Positions 12,912 to 25,898 of a stretch of 64,000 nucleotides of DNA are shown in pieces. Source of the stretch: Aegilops tauschii subsp. strangulata (taxonomy: Eukaryota; Streptophyta; Magnoliopsida; Poales; Poaceae); the NCBI RefSeq assembly GCF_002575655.3, contig NC_053035.3, positions 89,925,322 to 89,989,321 of the forward strand, given 5' to 3'. The notes beneath the pieces are model-generated. The model was not told the DNA's origin. It saw only the letters and a program-made list of their open reading frames with translations, and searched no databases. The translations under genes and the position numbers were made by a program. Position 1 is the first letter of the stretch, and each line of letters opens with the position of its first letter.

Positions 12912-13604
12912 GTGAACATGATATACGCTACACATATTCCCAAAAGGGAGGGCAAGCGCGTACTCAGGGACGTCTATGCGGTAGAGCCCGTCGCCCCGAA
13001 ATTTAATCCGTGGTCATCATTCCCGATCAAATTCGACCACCGAGACCATCCAATTAGCATCCGGCATGGCGGTTCAGCCGCACTGGTCCTCGACCCAATC
13101 ATCGATGGATTCCTCCTGACTCGAGTCCTAATGGACGGCGGTAGCAGCCTCATCCTGCTCTATCAGGATACAGTACGTAAAATGAGCATTGACCCCTCAC
13201 GAGTCAAGCCCACGAAGACTACCTTTAAAGGAGTCATACCAAGCATAGAGGCCCGTTGTACGGGCTCAATAACGCTGGAGGTAGTATTCGGTTCCCCGGA
13301 TAACTTCCGAAGTGAAGAACTAATCATCGATATCGTCCCATTTCGCAGCGGCTATCACGCGCTGCTCGGACGAACCGCATTCGCTAGATTCAACGCCGTG
13401 CCGCATTATGCTTATCTCAAGCTCAAGATGCCCGGTCCACGTGCGGTCATTACAGTAAATGGAAACACGGAACGCTCCCTCCGTACAGAGGAGCGCACCG
13501 CCACCCTAGCAGCAGGAGTACAGAGTGGCCTTCTCAAGCAACACCATAATCCGGTTGCCGAGCCCCTGCACATCATTAAGAGGGTTCGGACTACACTGCA
13601 GTAG
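12912..13604 (+). CDS. Gypsy retropepsin-like protease domain, open but isolated
   Basis: A 230-residue open frame with an aspartic protease core: LMDGGSSLILLYQDT at about residues 74-88, where DGGS stands in for the DTGS active site, as is common in plant gypsy proteins, and ALLGRTAFARFNAVPHYAYL later as the second conserved block. The protease would process the Gag-Pol polyprotein inside particles. It follows the gag remnant after a short linker in another frame, so in the ancestor it was probably fused to Gag. No reverse transcriptase follows; the frame stops at 13604. It is probably the leftover coding end of a non-autonomous element. Confidence 0.75.
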   Translation: MNMIYATHIPKREGKRVLRDVYAVEPVAPKFNPWSSFPIKFDHRDHPISIRHGGSAALVLDPIIDGFLLTRVLMDGGSSLILLYQDTVRKMSIDPSRVKPTKTTFKGVIPSIEARCTGSITLEVVFGSPDNFRSEELIIDIVPFRSGYHALLGRTAFARFNAVPHYAYLKLKMPGPRAVITVNGNTERSLRTEERTATLAAGVQSGLLKQHHNPVAEPLHIIKRVRTTLQ

Positions 13605-14823
13605 GACAGCTCGGCTCGTCACGCACCAAACTAGCAAATTTGGCCTCCGTCCCAGCCCAGACAAGGCAATGGTATTACTACCGTGCGCATATAAGATACG
13701 CACTCATGGGTACTGACGGAGGCACAACTCGCTCGCAATCCACGGTACGGCTTGATAGAACCTGGGATTCGCACGCTTCTGCTTTTTGTTTGTACGGGTC
13801 TTCTTCTCTTTTCAAGGGCTATATGGACGACCTGCTTGCAGAACACACCAAGGAGGCAAGGAGCTCTGGCGTACAAGGAAACCCCCAAGTGGTTTCTAAT
13901 AAACGATTACCATACTTGTTTTACATACCCGCATGCAGCTCGCCCTTGGTTACGGCATTTTCAATAGCCTTACTTGCTTATCGCATTACTTGTACAAAGT
14001 ACGCCTTGACGTACTGATTACATCACAACGGTGAACAAATGGTGGCGTCGGCCCATTACTTCATTTTTTCCGTTTCCTCACCTCAGTATCTATTACTCAT
14101 TGCACACGTATACCATGGTACGTACTAATACGCCAAGGGCTTAATTACACCCCGCATCACGGCAATAAAAGTCCGAACACTTTTACAATATAGTTCGGCA
14201 CCCCGAACTTATAGCGTTATATGCATCGGCTCCGAATCATGTCTTTGGTCAATAGTTGGGTTGCCCGGCTCCTGTGCTTACTACCTTACGTTCCGCTATA
14301 TCGGGTAGGGTAGTAAAGGGAGAACTACTGCGATTGTGTCCCGATTCTTCCGGACGAGCACCTCAGTAGAGAAAGCCAAAAACGGACTGTCATGGTGCGG
14401 CGAGAGCCGGTCAGCTGTTCGAGACGTTCCAAATCGTTAGAGATTTTTCCTGCTTCTGGCGAAGAATCAGTTTCTCCGATTAGGCGTGTATAGCGCTCCT
14501 AATTCGGCCTTCTGAATACCAGGGGCTTCGCCAACTTTATCAATTGTCAAACACCTATGGCTAAGTGGGGGCGGTAAAGGCCGCATAGTCTGATTGCCTT
14601 GTTCGTTGCGCCAAACACCTCCTTTAAGGACCAGAATGTGGAGTAAAGAGTGTTTAGATTTATCCCGAACACCCCCGTACTATCTACGTGGGGGCAGAAG
14701 CCGACGACTAGTCATCCCTCAGATTTAATAAACGGTCGCACGGGAGGTAAAATTTAAAATCATAAACATTATACTACATAACATCTTTGTTCCATATTAC
14801 AGGGCAAGATAATACACATGTTC
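13605..14823 (+). other. Non-coding middle of Fatima copy 1
   Basis: About 1.2 kb between the protease frame and the antisense gene. Short open frames occur in several phases, with none resembling reverse transcriptase, RNase H or integrase. I see no insertion boundaries in it. Confidence 0.5.
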
Positions 14824-17800
14824 TTATGGGAATATAATATCCTTCGAACATTGCTCCGCCGCAAGGCGGGACCCCTCCAGGACACCATCAAAATAATGCT
14901 CGGGTCGACGATGCTCCTTGCCCTCCGGCGGTCCCTCGGTCATCATCTTCTTGGCATCCAGCTTCGCCCAATGCGTCTTGACGCGGGCAAAGGCCATACG
15001 CTCACCTTCAATACAGACCACCCGCTTCACGGCTTCGAGCCGCGAACAGGCACTCACAAGCCGTTGCACAAGTCCGAAGTAGCTGCTAGGTATAGGATCG
15101 GCAGGCCACAACCGGACTACAAAGTCCTTCATGGCTAACTCTGCCAACCTGTGCAGCTCGACCAACTGCTTTAGCTGGTCGCTGAAGGGCACCGGATGTT
15201 CGGATCCCAGATATTGGGACTAGAACAGCTTCTCCGTAGACATCCCTTCCTCGGCTCTATAATGCTCGGCCGCATCCGACACACTGTGCGGCAAGCCTGT
15301 AAATGCCCCTGGAAAACCAAAATTCAGGATAAGTACAAGGGACGTTGCTTCTACACGCTTGCTCTGCATGGCGAAGAACTTACCCGCCGCAATCTTCTTC
15401 GCCATCTTGATTTCCTAGAGGGCGCTCTGGGCTTCGGCTCGCGCATCCTGAGCGCTCTGGCGAGCCTTCACCAATTCTGACTCTTGCGCCTTACAATCGC
15501 GCTCCAGGGCCTCAAATCTTTCTATCGCGCCCTGGAGCTGTTGCTGCGCCTCGACAACTCGGGCCTCGTGCTTCTTGCGCGAGACGCGCTCTTTGGCCAC
15601 TTTGTCCTCAGCCTTGGCTAGTGCCTTCTTCAGGGTTGCCACCTCGGCCTTGGCCCCTAGTAAAGTTTATGACACTTTAGCCCAGTTGGACTATTCATTT
15701 CTTTTCGAAATGTACCCACAGGTTACTGCATACCTTGGCTATCCTCCAACTGCTTCTTCACGGGGCTGAGCTCCTCCTCGGCCCGCTCCAATTTCTGCTT
15801 CAGTCCGGAGACCTCCGCAACATGAGTAGTGGCAGTCTGCAGTGATACCTGCTTATTCACATAGACAACTCATGTTAGACTCCTGCGATTTTTTGATCCT
15901 CTGTTCGGCTTTTCTTCCCGAACACCAAACAGAGTATCAGGGGTTACTGTCTATATAGTGATATTTTTCCTATAATCACATTACTTACCTCAAAGCCCGT
16001 TAAAAGGCTAGTGCAGGCTTCAGTCAGTCCGCTTTTAACGGACTGAACCTTCTCTATTACCGTGTCCATAAGGACACGATGTTCATCCACTATAGAAGCG
16101 CCTCGTAGCGCCTCCAGCAGGTTATCTGGTGCCTCTGGTTGGACAGAGGTCACCGGTGGAACAGGCACATCCCCTCCTGGTGGGGAATGCCGTTCGCTGG
16201 ACCCCGGAGCCATATAGATTTCCGGAATGGTATCCGACTGAGGGCCGAAGGGAGCTCGGGCCCCATCACCAGTCCCCATGGGGGCTTTTTCCCCCATGTG
16301 TCCGGCGTCCGAGGAGTCATCCTGGGGCGTCAACCTGATGATCTCCGGAACCTCCCCCCGGCCTGGGAAAGTCTTTTTGGACACCGCCTCGTCATCACCC
16401 TTGGGTGAGATGGAATGAGCAGGTGGCGGAGACATGCTAGCCATCTCCTCCGTGTCCAGCGAATCCTCTGTCGAGGATCGCGGAGAGCCATCACGCGCCA
16501 GACTGCAAGGTTTACCATATGTCAATATTACAAACCGGACAGGCCAGACGTTTGCGAATTCTGGTACTTACGAAGCGGCCCGAGGCTTGGTTCGGCGAGG
16601 TCGTTCCGGACTGCTGTCAACATCCCACGCGGAGTTATCTGCGAGGGAGCCTTTAACCCTCTTAGGCGCTTTCGCCTCCGGGCTTGTGGGGGGCGCTCTC
16701 TTCTTCCTCCCCGCTTCAGGAGGGGAGTCGTTTTCTTCTTCCTCTTCATTGCCGTCATCAGCGGACGAAGAGGAAGTCTCGCTTCTGGATGTCTCGTCCG
16801 GAGTGCTTCTCCGGCGAAGGCCCTTCTTGGCCCCTTGGGCCACCTTCTTAGTCGTCTTCTCCGGCACCTCATAAGATGCAGGGAACATCATCTTCTCCAA
16901 TAATGGAAATTCTTGGTCCTCGGGCAGCGGAGCCAGACAGTTAATCTCCTCGGCCAACTTAATCCAGGCCTGAAAATAGGGGAAGGAAGCTTAAATTTCC
17001 TCTCAAAATATGCTAGTAGGGGATACTCCTTGAAAACATTAAAGGAACTGACCGGGTTGGGTTGGCGCTTTAGGCTAAGCCTGTGGTCTTCGGTCGTAGG
17101 CGGTGGCGTCTCGCCGGCCTTGAAGAGCACCTTCCAGATTTCTTCATGCGTCGTGCCGAAGAGCTCCAGTAGCGTCTGGTGCTTGGCCGTCTGGAACTCC
17201 CACAAATTACAAGTTCGGCGTTGGCACGGGAGGACCCGACGAACAAGCATGACCTGGACCACGTTGACGAGCTTGATTTTCCTTTCTATCATGTTCTGGA
17301 TGCACGTCTGGAGCCTAGTCAGCTCGTCCGAGGACCCCAGGTTAGGCCCCTCTCTTGCCAGGAGGTGATCCGCATCGGGATTCCGGATCAGAATTCGGGG
17401 GCCGCCAACCAGTCAGCGTCGCGCGGCTCGGTGATGTAGAACCACCCCGATTGCCAACCCTTCACCGTCTCCGCAAACGAACCATCGGGCCAGGTGACGT
17501 TGGGCATCTTGCCCACCATAGCGCCTCCGCACTCTGCTTGTTGACCGCGCACTACTTTCGGCCTCACATTGAAGGTCTTCAGCCACAGGCCGAAGTGAGG
17601 CGGGATGCGTAGACAAGCCTCACAAACAACGATAAACGCCGAAATGTTGAGGATGAAGTTGGGGGCTAGGTCATGAAAATCCAGCCCATAGTAAAACATC
17701 AACCCGCGGACGAATGGGTGAAGAGGGAACCCAAGCTCGCGGACGAAATGTGTAAGAAACACAACCCTCTCGTGGGGCTCGGGAGTGGGGACGATCTGTC

Positions 17801-17920
17801 CCTTGGCCGGGAGTCGATGAGCGATCTCTTTGCCAGATATACGGCCTCCCGGAGCTCCTTGATATCCTTCTTCTTGACAGAAGAGGCCGTCCACTTACCT
17901 CCAGCTCCGGATCCGGACAT
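14824..17920 (-). pseudogene. Antisense intron-containing gene of Fatima copy 1 (putative gypsy-type transposon domain)
   Basis: On the strand opposite to gag, a gene begins MSGSGAGGKWTASS at 17920. It encodes a domain with LMFYYGLDFHDLAPN and PHFGLWLKTFNV, which I recognise as the plant 'putative gypsy type transposon' family (PF04195). Downstream are a Ser/Glu-rich acidic-basic segment, a Pro-rich segment and a coiled coil (15415-15656, heptad-like LKKALAKAEDKVAKERV). Reading frames are joined by canonical introns: an acceptor at 16970-16971, then 16503-16571, 15849-15988 and 15657-15733, all GT...AG. A 1-nt deletion near 17829 shifts the frame relative to copy 2, and further stops occur near 15415, so this copy is broken. 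Its function is unknown; the family is carried by LTR elements and is not a proven transposase. Confidence 0.7.
16503..16571 (-). other. Intron of the antisense Fatima gene
   Basis: The donor is gtaagtacc at 16571 and the acceptor is ccttgcag ending at 16503. An intron with the same flanking coding sequence occurs in the second Fatima copy at 41544-41634. The 69-bp length is short but within the plant range. Confidence 0.6.
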
Positions 17921-18048
17921 CTTCGAAGTAATTTCTCGAACGAGGGAAAACCTAAAGCTTGGGCGCTGGAGCTCAAGGACGGAAGGGCTGAGGAAGAGAA
18001 AGGGCGTGGGTGAAAGAAGGGAATCCTTACCCCCTTTATAGAGGCCGT

Positions 18049-19716
18049 TGATGTCTACTACGCAACCTTCCTATTGTAGACGTTGTTGGGCCTCCAAGTG
18101 CAGAGGTTTGTAGGACAGTAGCAAATTTCCCTCAAGTGGATGACCTAAGGTTTATCAATCCGTGGGAGGTGTAGGATGAAGATGGTCTCTCTCAAACAAC
18201 CCTGCAACCAAATAACAAAGAGTCTCTTGTGTCCCCAACACACCCAATACAATGGTAAATTTTACAGGTGCACTAGTTCGGCGAAGAGATGGTGATACAA
18301 GTGCAATATGGATGGTAGATAAAGGTTTTGTAATCTGAAAATATAAAAAAAGCAAGGTAACTAATGATAAAAGTGAGCACAAATGGTATTGCAATGCTAG
18401 GAAACAAGGCCTAGGGTTCATACTTTCACTAGTGCAAGTTCTCTCAACAATAATAACATAATTGGATCATATAACTATCCCTCAACATGCAACAAAGAGT
18501 CACTCCAAAGTCACTAATAGCGGAGAACAAACGAAGAGATTATGGTAGGGTACGAAACCACCTCAAAGTTATCCTTTCTGATCTATCTATTCAAGGGTCC
18601 GTAGTAAAATCACACGAAGCTATTCTTTCCGTTCGATCTATCATAGAGTTCGTACTAGAATAACACCTTAAGACACAAATCAACCAAAACCCTAATGTCA
18701 CCTAGATACTCCAATGTCACCTCAAGTATCCGTGGGTATGATTATACGATATGCATCACACAATCTCAGATTCATCTATTCAACCAACACAAAGTACTTC
18801 AAAGAGTGCCCCAAAGTTTCTACCGGAGAGTCAAGACGAAAACATGTGCCAACCCCTATGCATAGGTTCATGGGCGGAACCCGCAAGTTGATCACCAAAA
18901 CATACATCAAGTGAATCACGTGATATCCCATTGTCACCACAGATAAGCACGGCAAGACATACATCAAGTGTTCTCCAATCCTTAAAGACTCAATCCGATA
19001 AGATAACTTCAAAGGGAAAACTCAATCCATTACAAGAGAGTAGAGGGGGAGAAACATCATAAGATCCAACTATAATAGCAAAGCTCATGATACATCAAGA
19101 TCTTATCACCTCAAGAACACGAGAGAGAGAGATCAAACACATAGCTACTGGTACATACCCTCAGCCCCGAGGGTGAACTACTCCCTCCTCATCATGGAGA
19201 GCGCCGGGATGATGAAGATGGCCACCGGAGAGGGATCCCCCCTCCGGCAGGGTGCCAGAACAGGGTCCCGATTGGTTTTTGGTGGCTACAGAGGCTTGCG
19301 GCGGCGGAACTCCCTATCTATTCTGTTCCCCGATGGTTTTAGGGTATATGGAGATATATAGGCGGAAGAAGTCGGTAAGGGGAGCCACGAGGGTGGAGGG
19401 CGCGCCCAGGGGGTGGGCACGCCCCCTGCCTCGTGCCTTCCTCGTTGCTTCCCTTACGTACACTCCAAGTCTTCTGGATTGCTTCCGTTCCAAAAATAAC
19501 TCTCCCGAAGGTTTCATTCCGTTTGGACTCCGTTTGATATTCCTTTTCTTCAAAACACTGAAACAAGGGAAAAAACAGAAACTGGCATTGGGCTCTGGGT
19601 TAATAGGTTCTCCCAAAAATAATATAAAAGTGTTTAATAAAGCCCATAAACATCCAAAACAGATAATATAATAGCATGGAACAATCAAAAATTATAGATA
19701 CGTTGGAGACGTATCA
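18049..19716 (-). repeat. 3' LTR of the tRNA-Asp-type non-autonomous element
   Basis: 1668 bp, matching 37136-38764. On the minus strand it opens tgatacgtctccaacgtatc. The left copy keeps a stretch of about 38 bp near 18480-18520 that the right copy has lost. Confidence 0.88.
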
Positions 19717-20393
19717 GCATCCCCAAGCTTAATTCCTACTCGTCCTCGAGTAGGTAAATGATAAAAACAGATTTTTTGATGTGGAATGCTACCTAACATA
19801 TTTATCAATATAATCTTATTGTGGCAAGAATATTCATATCCATAAGATTCAAGACAAAAGTTTAATATTGACATGAAAACAATAATACTTCAAGCATACT
19901 AACCAAGCAATCATGTCTTCCCAAAATAACAAGGCCAAAGCAAGCTATCCCTACAAAATCATATAGTCTGGCTATGCTCTATCTTCACCACACAAAGTAT
20001 TTAAATCATGCACAACCCCGATGACAAGCCAAGCAATTGTTTCATACTTTTGATGTTCTCAAAAATTTTCAATCATCACGCAATACATGAGCGTGAGCCA
20101 TGGACATAGCACTATAGGTGGAATAGAATGGTGGTTGTGGAGAAGACAAAAAGGAAAAGATAGTCTCACATCAACTAGGCGTGTCAACGGGCTATGGAGA
20201 TGCCCATCAATAGATACCAATGTGAGTGAGTAGGGATTTCCATGCAACGGATGCACTAGAGCTATAAGTATATGAAAGCTCAACAAAAGAAACTAAGTGG
20301 GTGTGCATCCAACTCGCTTGCTCATGAAGACCTAGGGCAATTTGAGGAAGCCCATCATTGGAATATACAAGCCAAGCTTTATAATGTAAAATT
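19717..20393 (-). other. 3' internal tail of the tRNA-Asp-type element
   Basis: Non-coding sequence between the left LTR and the Angela insertion, including the purine-rich tract beside the LTR. No open frame of note. Confidence 0.7.
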
Positions 20394-22110
20394 TGTTGGT
20401 AATCGTAGCATAATTTAAAATTTTCCTACGCTCACCAAGATGCATCTATGGAGTATACTAGCAACGAGGGGAAAGGAGTGCATCTACATACCCTTGTAGA
20501 TCGCGAGCGGAAGCGTTCCAATGAACGTGGATGACGGAGTCGTACTCGCCGTGATCCAAATCACCGATGACCGAGTGCCGAACGGACGGCACCTCCGCGT
20601 TCAACACACGTACGGTGCAGCGACGTCTCCTCCTTCTTGATCCAGCAAGGGGGAAGGAGAGGTTGATGGAGATCCAGCAGCACGACGGCGTGGTGGTGGA
20701 TGTAGCGGGATGCCGGCAGGGCTTCGTCGAGCTTATACGAGAGAGAGAGAGAGGTGTTGCAGGGGAGGAGGGAGGCGCCCAAGGCTGAGATGTTGCTGCC
20801 CTCCCTCCCCCCCCCCTTTGTATAGGCCCCCTGGGAGGGGGGGCGCCGGCCACAACCCATCTAGGGTAAGGGGCGGCGGCCAAGGGGGGGAACTTGCCCC
20901 CCAAGGCAAGTGGGGCGCCCCCCCACCCTACGGTTTCCAACCCTAGGCGCAGGGGGGAGGCCCATGGGGGGGCGCCCAGCCCACTAGGGGCTGGTCCCCT
21001 TCCCACTTCAGCCCACGGGGCCCTCCGGGATAGGTGGCCCCACCCGGTGGACCCCCGGGACCCTTCCGGTGGTCCCGGTACAACACCGGTAACCCCCGAA
21101 ACTTTCCCGGTGGCCGAAACTTGACTTCCTATATATAATTCTTCACCTCCGGACCATTCCGGAACCTCTCGTGACGTCCGGGATATCATCCGGGACTCCG
21201 AACAACTTTCGGGTTTCCGCATACACATATCTCTACAACTCTAGCGTCACCGAACCTTAAGTGTGTAGACCCTACGGGTTCGGGAGACATGCAGACATGA
21301 CCGAGACGCCTCTCCGGTCAATAACCAACAGCGGGATCTGGATACCCATGTTGGCTCCCACATGTTCCACGATGATCTCATCGGATGAACCACGGTGTCG
21401 AGGATTCAATCAATCCCGTATACAATTCCCTTTGTGAATCGGTATGTTACTTGCCCGAGATTCGATCGTCGGTATCCCAATACCTTGTTCAATCTCGTTA
21501 CCGGCAAGTCTCTTTACTCGTACTGCAATGCATGATCCCGTGACTAACGCCTTAGTCACATTGAGCTCATTATGATGATGCATTACCGAGTGGGCCCAGA
21601 GATACCTCTCCGTCACACGGAGTGACAAATCCCAGTCTCGATCCGTGCCAACCCAACAGACACTTTCGGAGATACCCGTAGTGCACCTTTATAGTCACCC
21701 AGTTACGTTGTGACGTTTGGCACACCCAAAGCACTCCTACGGTATCCGGGAGTTGCACGATCTCATGGTCTAAGGAAAAGATACTTGACATTGGAAAAGC
21801 TCTAGCAAACGAAACTACACGATCTTTTATGCTATGCTTAGGATTGGGTCTTGTCCATCACATCATTCTCCTAATGATGTGATCCCGTTATCAATGACAT
21901 CCAATGTCCATAGTCAGGAAACCATGACTATCTGTTGATCAACGAGCTAGTCAACTAGAGGCTTACTAGGGACACGTGGTGGTCTATGCATTCACACATG
22001 TATTACGATTTCCGGACAATACAATTATAGCATGAACAATAGACGATTATCATGAACAGAGAAATATAATAATAACCATTTATTATTGCCTCTAGGGCAT
22101 ATTTCCAACA
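20394..22110 (-). repeat. 3' LTR of Angela/BARE1 element
   Basis: The minus strand opens tgttggaaatatgccctaga, the diagnostic start of this family. A TATA-like atatata lies near 21131-21137. Confidence 0.92.
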
Positions 22111-22142
22111 GTCTCCCACTTGCACTAGAGTCAATAATCTAG

Positions 22143-25004
22143 TTACATTGTGATGAATCGAACACCCATTGCGTCCTGGTGTTGATCATGTTTTGCTCTA
22201 GGGAGAGGTTTAGTCAACGGATCTGCTACATTCAGGTCCGTATGTACTTTACAAATATCTATGTCTCCATTTTGAACACTTTCACGAATGGAGTTGAAGC
22301 GACGCTTGATATGCCTGGTCTTCCTGTGAAACCTGGGCTCCTTCGCAAGGGCAATAGCTCCAGTGTTGTCACAGAAGAGAGTCATCGGGCCCGACGCATT
22401 GGGAATCACCCCTAGGTCGGTAATGAACTCCTTCATCCAGACTGCTTCCTGTGCTGCCTCCGAGGCTGCCATGTACTCCGCTTCACATGTAGATCCCGCC
22501 ACGACGCTTTGCTTGCAACTGCACCAGCTTACTGCTCCTCCATTCAAAATATACACGTATCCGGTTTGTGACTTCGAGTCATCCAGATCTGTGTCGAAGC
22601 TAGCATCGACGTAACCCTTTACGACGAGCTCTTCGTCACCTCCATAAACGAGAAACATATCTTTAGTCCTTTTCAGGTACTTCAGGATATTCTTGACCGC
22701 TGTCCAGTGTTCCATGCCGGGATTACTTTGGTACCTTCCTACCAAACTTACGGCAAGGTTTACATCAGGTCTAGTACACAGCATGGCATACATAATAGAC
22801 CCTATGGCCGAGGCATAGGGGATGACACTCATCTTTTCTCTATCTTCTACCGTGGTCGGGCATTGAGCCGTGCTCAATTGCACACCTTGCAATACAGGCA
22901 AGAACCCCTTCTTGGACTGATCCATATTGAACTTCTTCAATATCTTGTCAAGGTATGTACTCTGTGAAAGAACAATGAGGCGTCTCAATCTATCTCTATA
23001 GATCTTGATGCCTAATATGTAAGCAGCTTCTCCAAGGTCCTTCATTGAAAAACACTTATTCAAATAGGCCTTTATACTTTCCAAGAATTCTATATCATTT
23101 CCCATCAATAGTATGCCATCCACATATAATATGAGAAATGCTACAGAGCTCCCACTCACTTTCTTGTATGTCTGTGTAAACCCAAACGCTTTGATCATCT
23201 CATCAAAGCGAATGTTCCAACTCCGAGATGCTTGCACCAGCCCATAAATTGAGCGCTGGAGCTTGCATACTTTGTTAGCATTCTTAGGATCGACAAAACC
23301 TTCCGGCTGCATCATATACAACTCTTCCTTAAGGAAGCCGTTAAGGAATGCCGTTTTGACGTCCATCTGCCATATCTCATAATCATAGTATGCGGCAATT
23401 GCTAACATGATTCAAACTGACTTCAGCTTCGCTACGGGTGAGAAAGTCTCATCGTAGTCAACCCCTTGAACTTGTCGATAACCCTTAGCGACAAGTCGAG
23501 CCTTATAGATGGTCACATTACCATCCGCGTCTGTCTTCTTCTTAAAGATCCATTTGTTTTCTATGGCTTGCCGATCATCGGGCAAGTCAGTCAAAGTCCA
23601 TACTTCGTTTTCATACATGGATCCTATCTCGGATTTCATGGCTTCTAGCCATTTGTCGGAATCCGGGCCCGCCATTGCTTCTTCATAGTTCGAAGGTTCA
23701 CCGTTGTCTAACAACATGATTTCCAGGACAGGGTTGCCGTACCATTCTGGTGCGGAACGTGTCCTTGTGGACCTACGAAGTTCAGTAGCAACTTGATCCG
23801 AAGCTTCATGATCATCATCATTAACTTCCTCCCCAGTCGGTGTAGGCACCACAGGAACATCTTCCCGCGCTGCGCTACTTTCCGGTTCGGAAGGGGTGAC
23901 TATCACCTCATCAAGTTCCACTTTCCTCCCACTCAATTCTTTCGAGAGAAACTCCTTCTCCAGAAAGGACCCGTTCTTGGCAACGAAGATCTTGCCTTCG
24001 GATCTGAGGTAGAAGGTATACCCAATAGTTTCCTTAGGGTATCCTATGAAGACGCATTTTTCCGACTTGGGTTCGAGCTTTTCAGGTTGAAGTTTCTTGA
24101 CATAAGCATCGCATCCCCAAACTTCTAGAAACGACAGCTTAGGTTTCTTCCCAAACCATAATTCATACGGTGTCGTCTCAACGGATTTCGATGGAGCCCT
24201 ATTTAAAGTGAATGCGGCAGTCTCTAAAGCATAGCCCCAAAATGAGAGCGGTAAATCGGTAAGAGACATCATAGATCGCACCATATCCAATAGAGTGCGA
24301 TTACGACGTTCGGACACACCATTTCTCTGAGGTGTTCCAGGCGGCGTGAGTTGTGAAACTATTCCACATTTCCTTAAGTGTGTACCAAATTCGTGACTTA
24401 AATATTCTCCACCACGATCTGATCGTAAGAATTTTATTTTCCTGCCACGTTGATTCTCAACTTCACTCTGAAATTCCTTGAACTTTTCAAAGGTTTCAGA
24501 CTTGTGTTTCATTAGGTAGACATACCCATATCTACTTAAATCATCAGTGAGAGTGAGAACATAACGATATCCTCCGCGAGCCTCAACACTCATTGGACCA
24601 CACACATCGGTATGTATGATTTCCAATAAGTTGGTTGCTCGCTCCATTGTTCCGGAGAACGGAGTCTTGGTCATCTTACCCATGAGGCATGGTTCGCACG
24701 TGTCAAATGATTCGTAATCAAGAGACTCCAAAAGTCCATCTGTATGGAGCTTCTTCATGCGCTTGACACCGATGTGACCAAGGCGGCAGTGCCACAAGTA
24801 TGTGGGACTATCGTTATCAACTTTACATCTTTTGGTATTCACACTATGAACATGTGTAACATCACGTTCGAGATTCATCAAAAATAAACCATTGACCAGC
24901 GGGGCATGACCATAAAACATATCTCTCAAATAAATAGAACAACCATTATTCTCGGATTTAAATGAGTACCCATCTCGAATTAAACGAGATCCAGATACAA
25001 TGTT
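22143..25004 (-). pseudogene. pol: Angela Pol C-terminal part: integrase, reverse transcriptase, RNase H (RT broken)
   Basis: Reading leftward from 25004: a GAG-pre-integrase His/Cys region (HCRLGHIGVKRMKKLH, CEPC); an integrase core with IHTDVCGP, RSDRGGEY and NGVSERRNR, the D,D,E catalytic set; the copia RT; and RNase H with YVDASFDTD, CEAEY and LFCDNTGA. Three lesions hit RT. A TGA at 23412-23414 sits where the family has Arg. The catalytic YVDD reads YVDG (Gly codon 23115-23117). About six residues seem missing just before it (AFGFTQTYKKVSG). Integrase and RNase H motifs look intact. The gene would act in cytoplasmic particles and the nucleus during replication. It joins the Gag-PR frame at 29860 once the nested insertion and one TSD copy are removed. 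Confidence 0.9.
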
Positions 25005-25823
25005 TGTCGGAGTAATGGGACACGGGTATCCCGAAGACGGCAAGACAATATTTCAAGACATCGGGGCTAGCAAAGCCCCTCAGTCCGGCTGCCCGGCCGC
25101 TCCTGCCGGCTCCCCGTCCGACTCCTCTGCCCGGCCGGCTGCCGACTACGGACCGCGCCAACCAGCCGGCTGTCGACTGCAGCCCGACCCGACATCGACA
25201 AGACACCGACGAGACGGCCGTACCCGAGCACTATTCACGTGTCACCCCCGCCATCATGTATAGTGTCACTTGTCCCCTGGCACTATTTATGAAGTGACCC
25301 AGGGGACAAGCATGACACGCACCATGCCTTACCCATGCCCACTAGCTAGCTTACATATTAAGCTACCCTCTCCTATAAAAGGAGACACACATCCATCCAT
25401 CCAGGGGATGGGCTCACGTACGCACACAAGCAAGCTAGCTAGCAAGAGAGCTAGCTAGCCATCCATCCATCCATTCCCACGGGCAAGCTTGCCCAAGCAC
25501 ACATACGGCCATGCTCATGGCCGGCCACTAAAGCATGCTTTGTGCATGCATATATGGGGCCAGTTGCCCATGGCACTGCCCCCAGATACAGCTCTGGGAG
25601 CACTTTGTACTGCCCGATGTACACCCCAGATATATATGCTCAGACATGCAGGAGTAGGGGTATTATCTCTCCGGAGAGCCCCGAACCTGGGTAAACTAGC
25701 GCGTGCTACTCGCATACCCGCTCCCGGTCCTATCAGCAGCAGTCTTACCCTCACACAAAGCCCTTGTGGCATCTGTCGACTCACACCCCCCCCCCCCCCC
25801 GCCCCCGTGAGAATACCACGACA
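25005..25823 (+). repeat. 5' LTR of the nested non-autonomous element
   Basis: 819 bp, with a TATA-like tataaaa at 25374-25380 and a C-homopolymer near its 3' end. Matches 29049-29859. Confidence 0.9.
25374..25380 (+). promoter_or_regulatory. TATA box of the nested element's 5' LTR
   Basis: tataaaa in the context ctcctataaaaggag; the same motif is at 29417-29423 in the 3' LTR. Position about 370 bp into the LTR in the element's direction fits a core promoter. Confidence 0.55.
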
Positions 25824-25898
25824 GTTGGCGCCCACCGTGGGTCCGTACTATGCTACCGCGCTGCTGGTGGTTTCGCAGTCCGGGCGGGACCATCTTCG

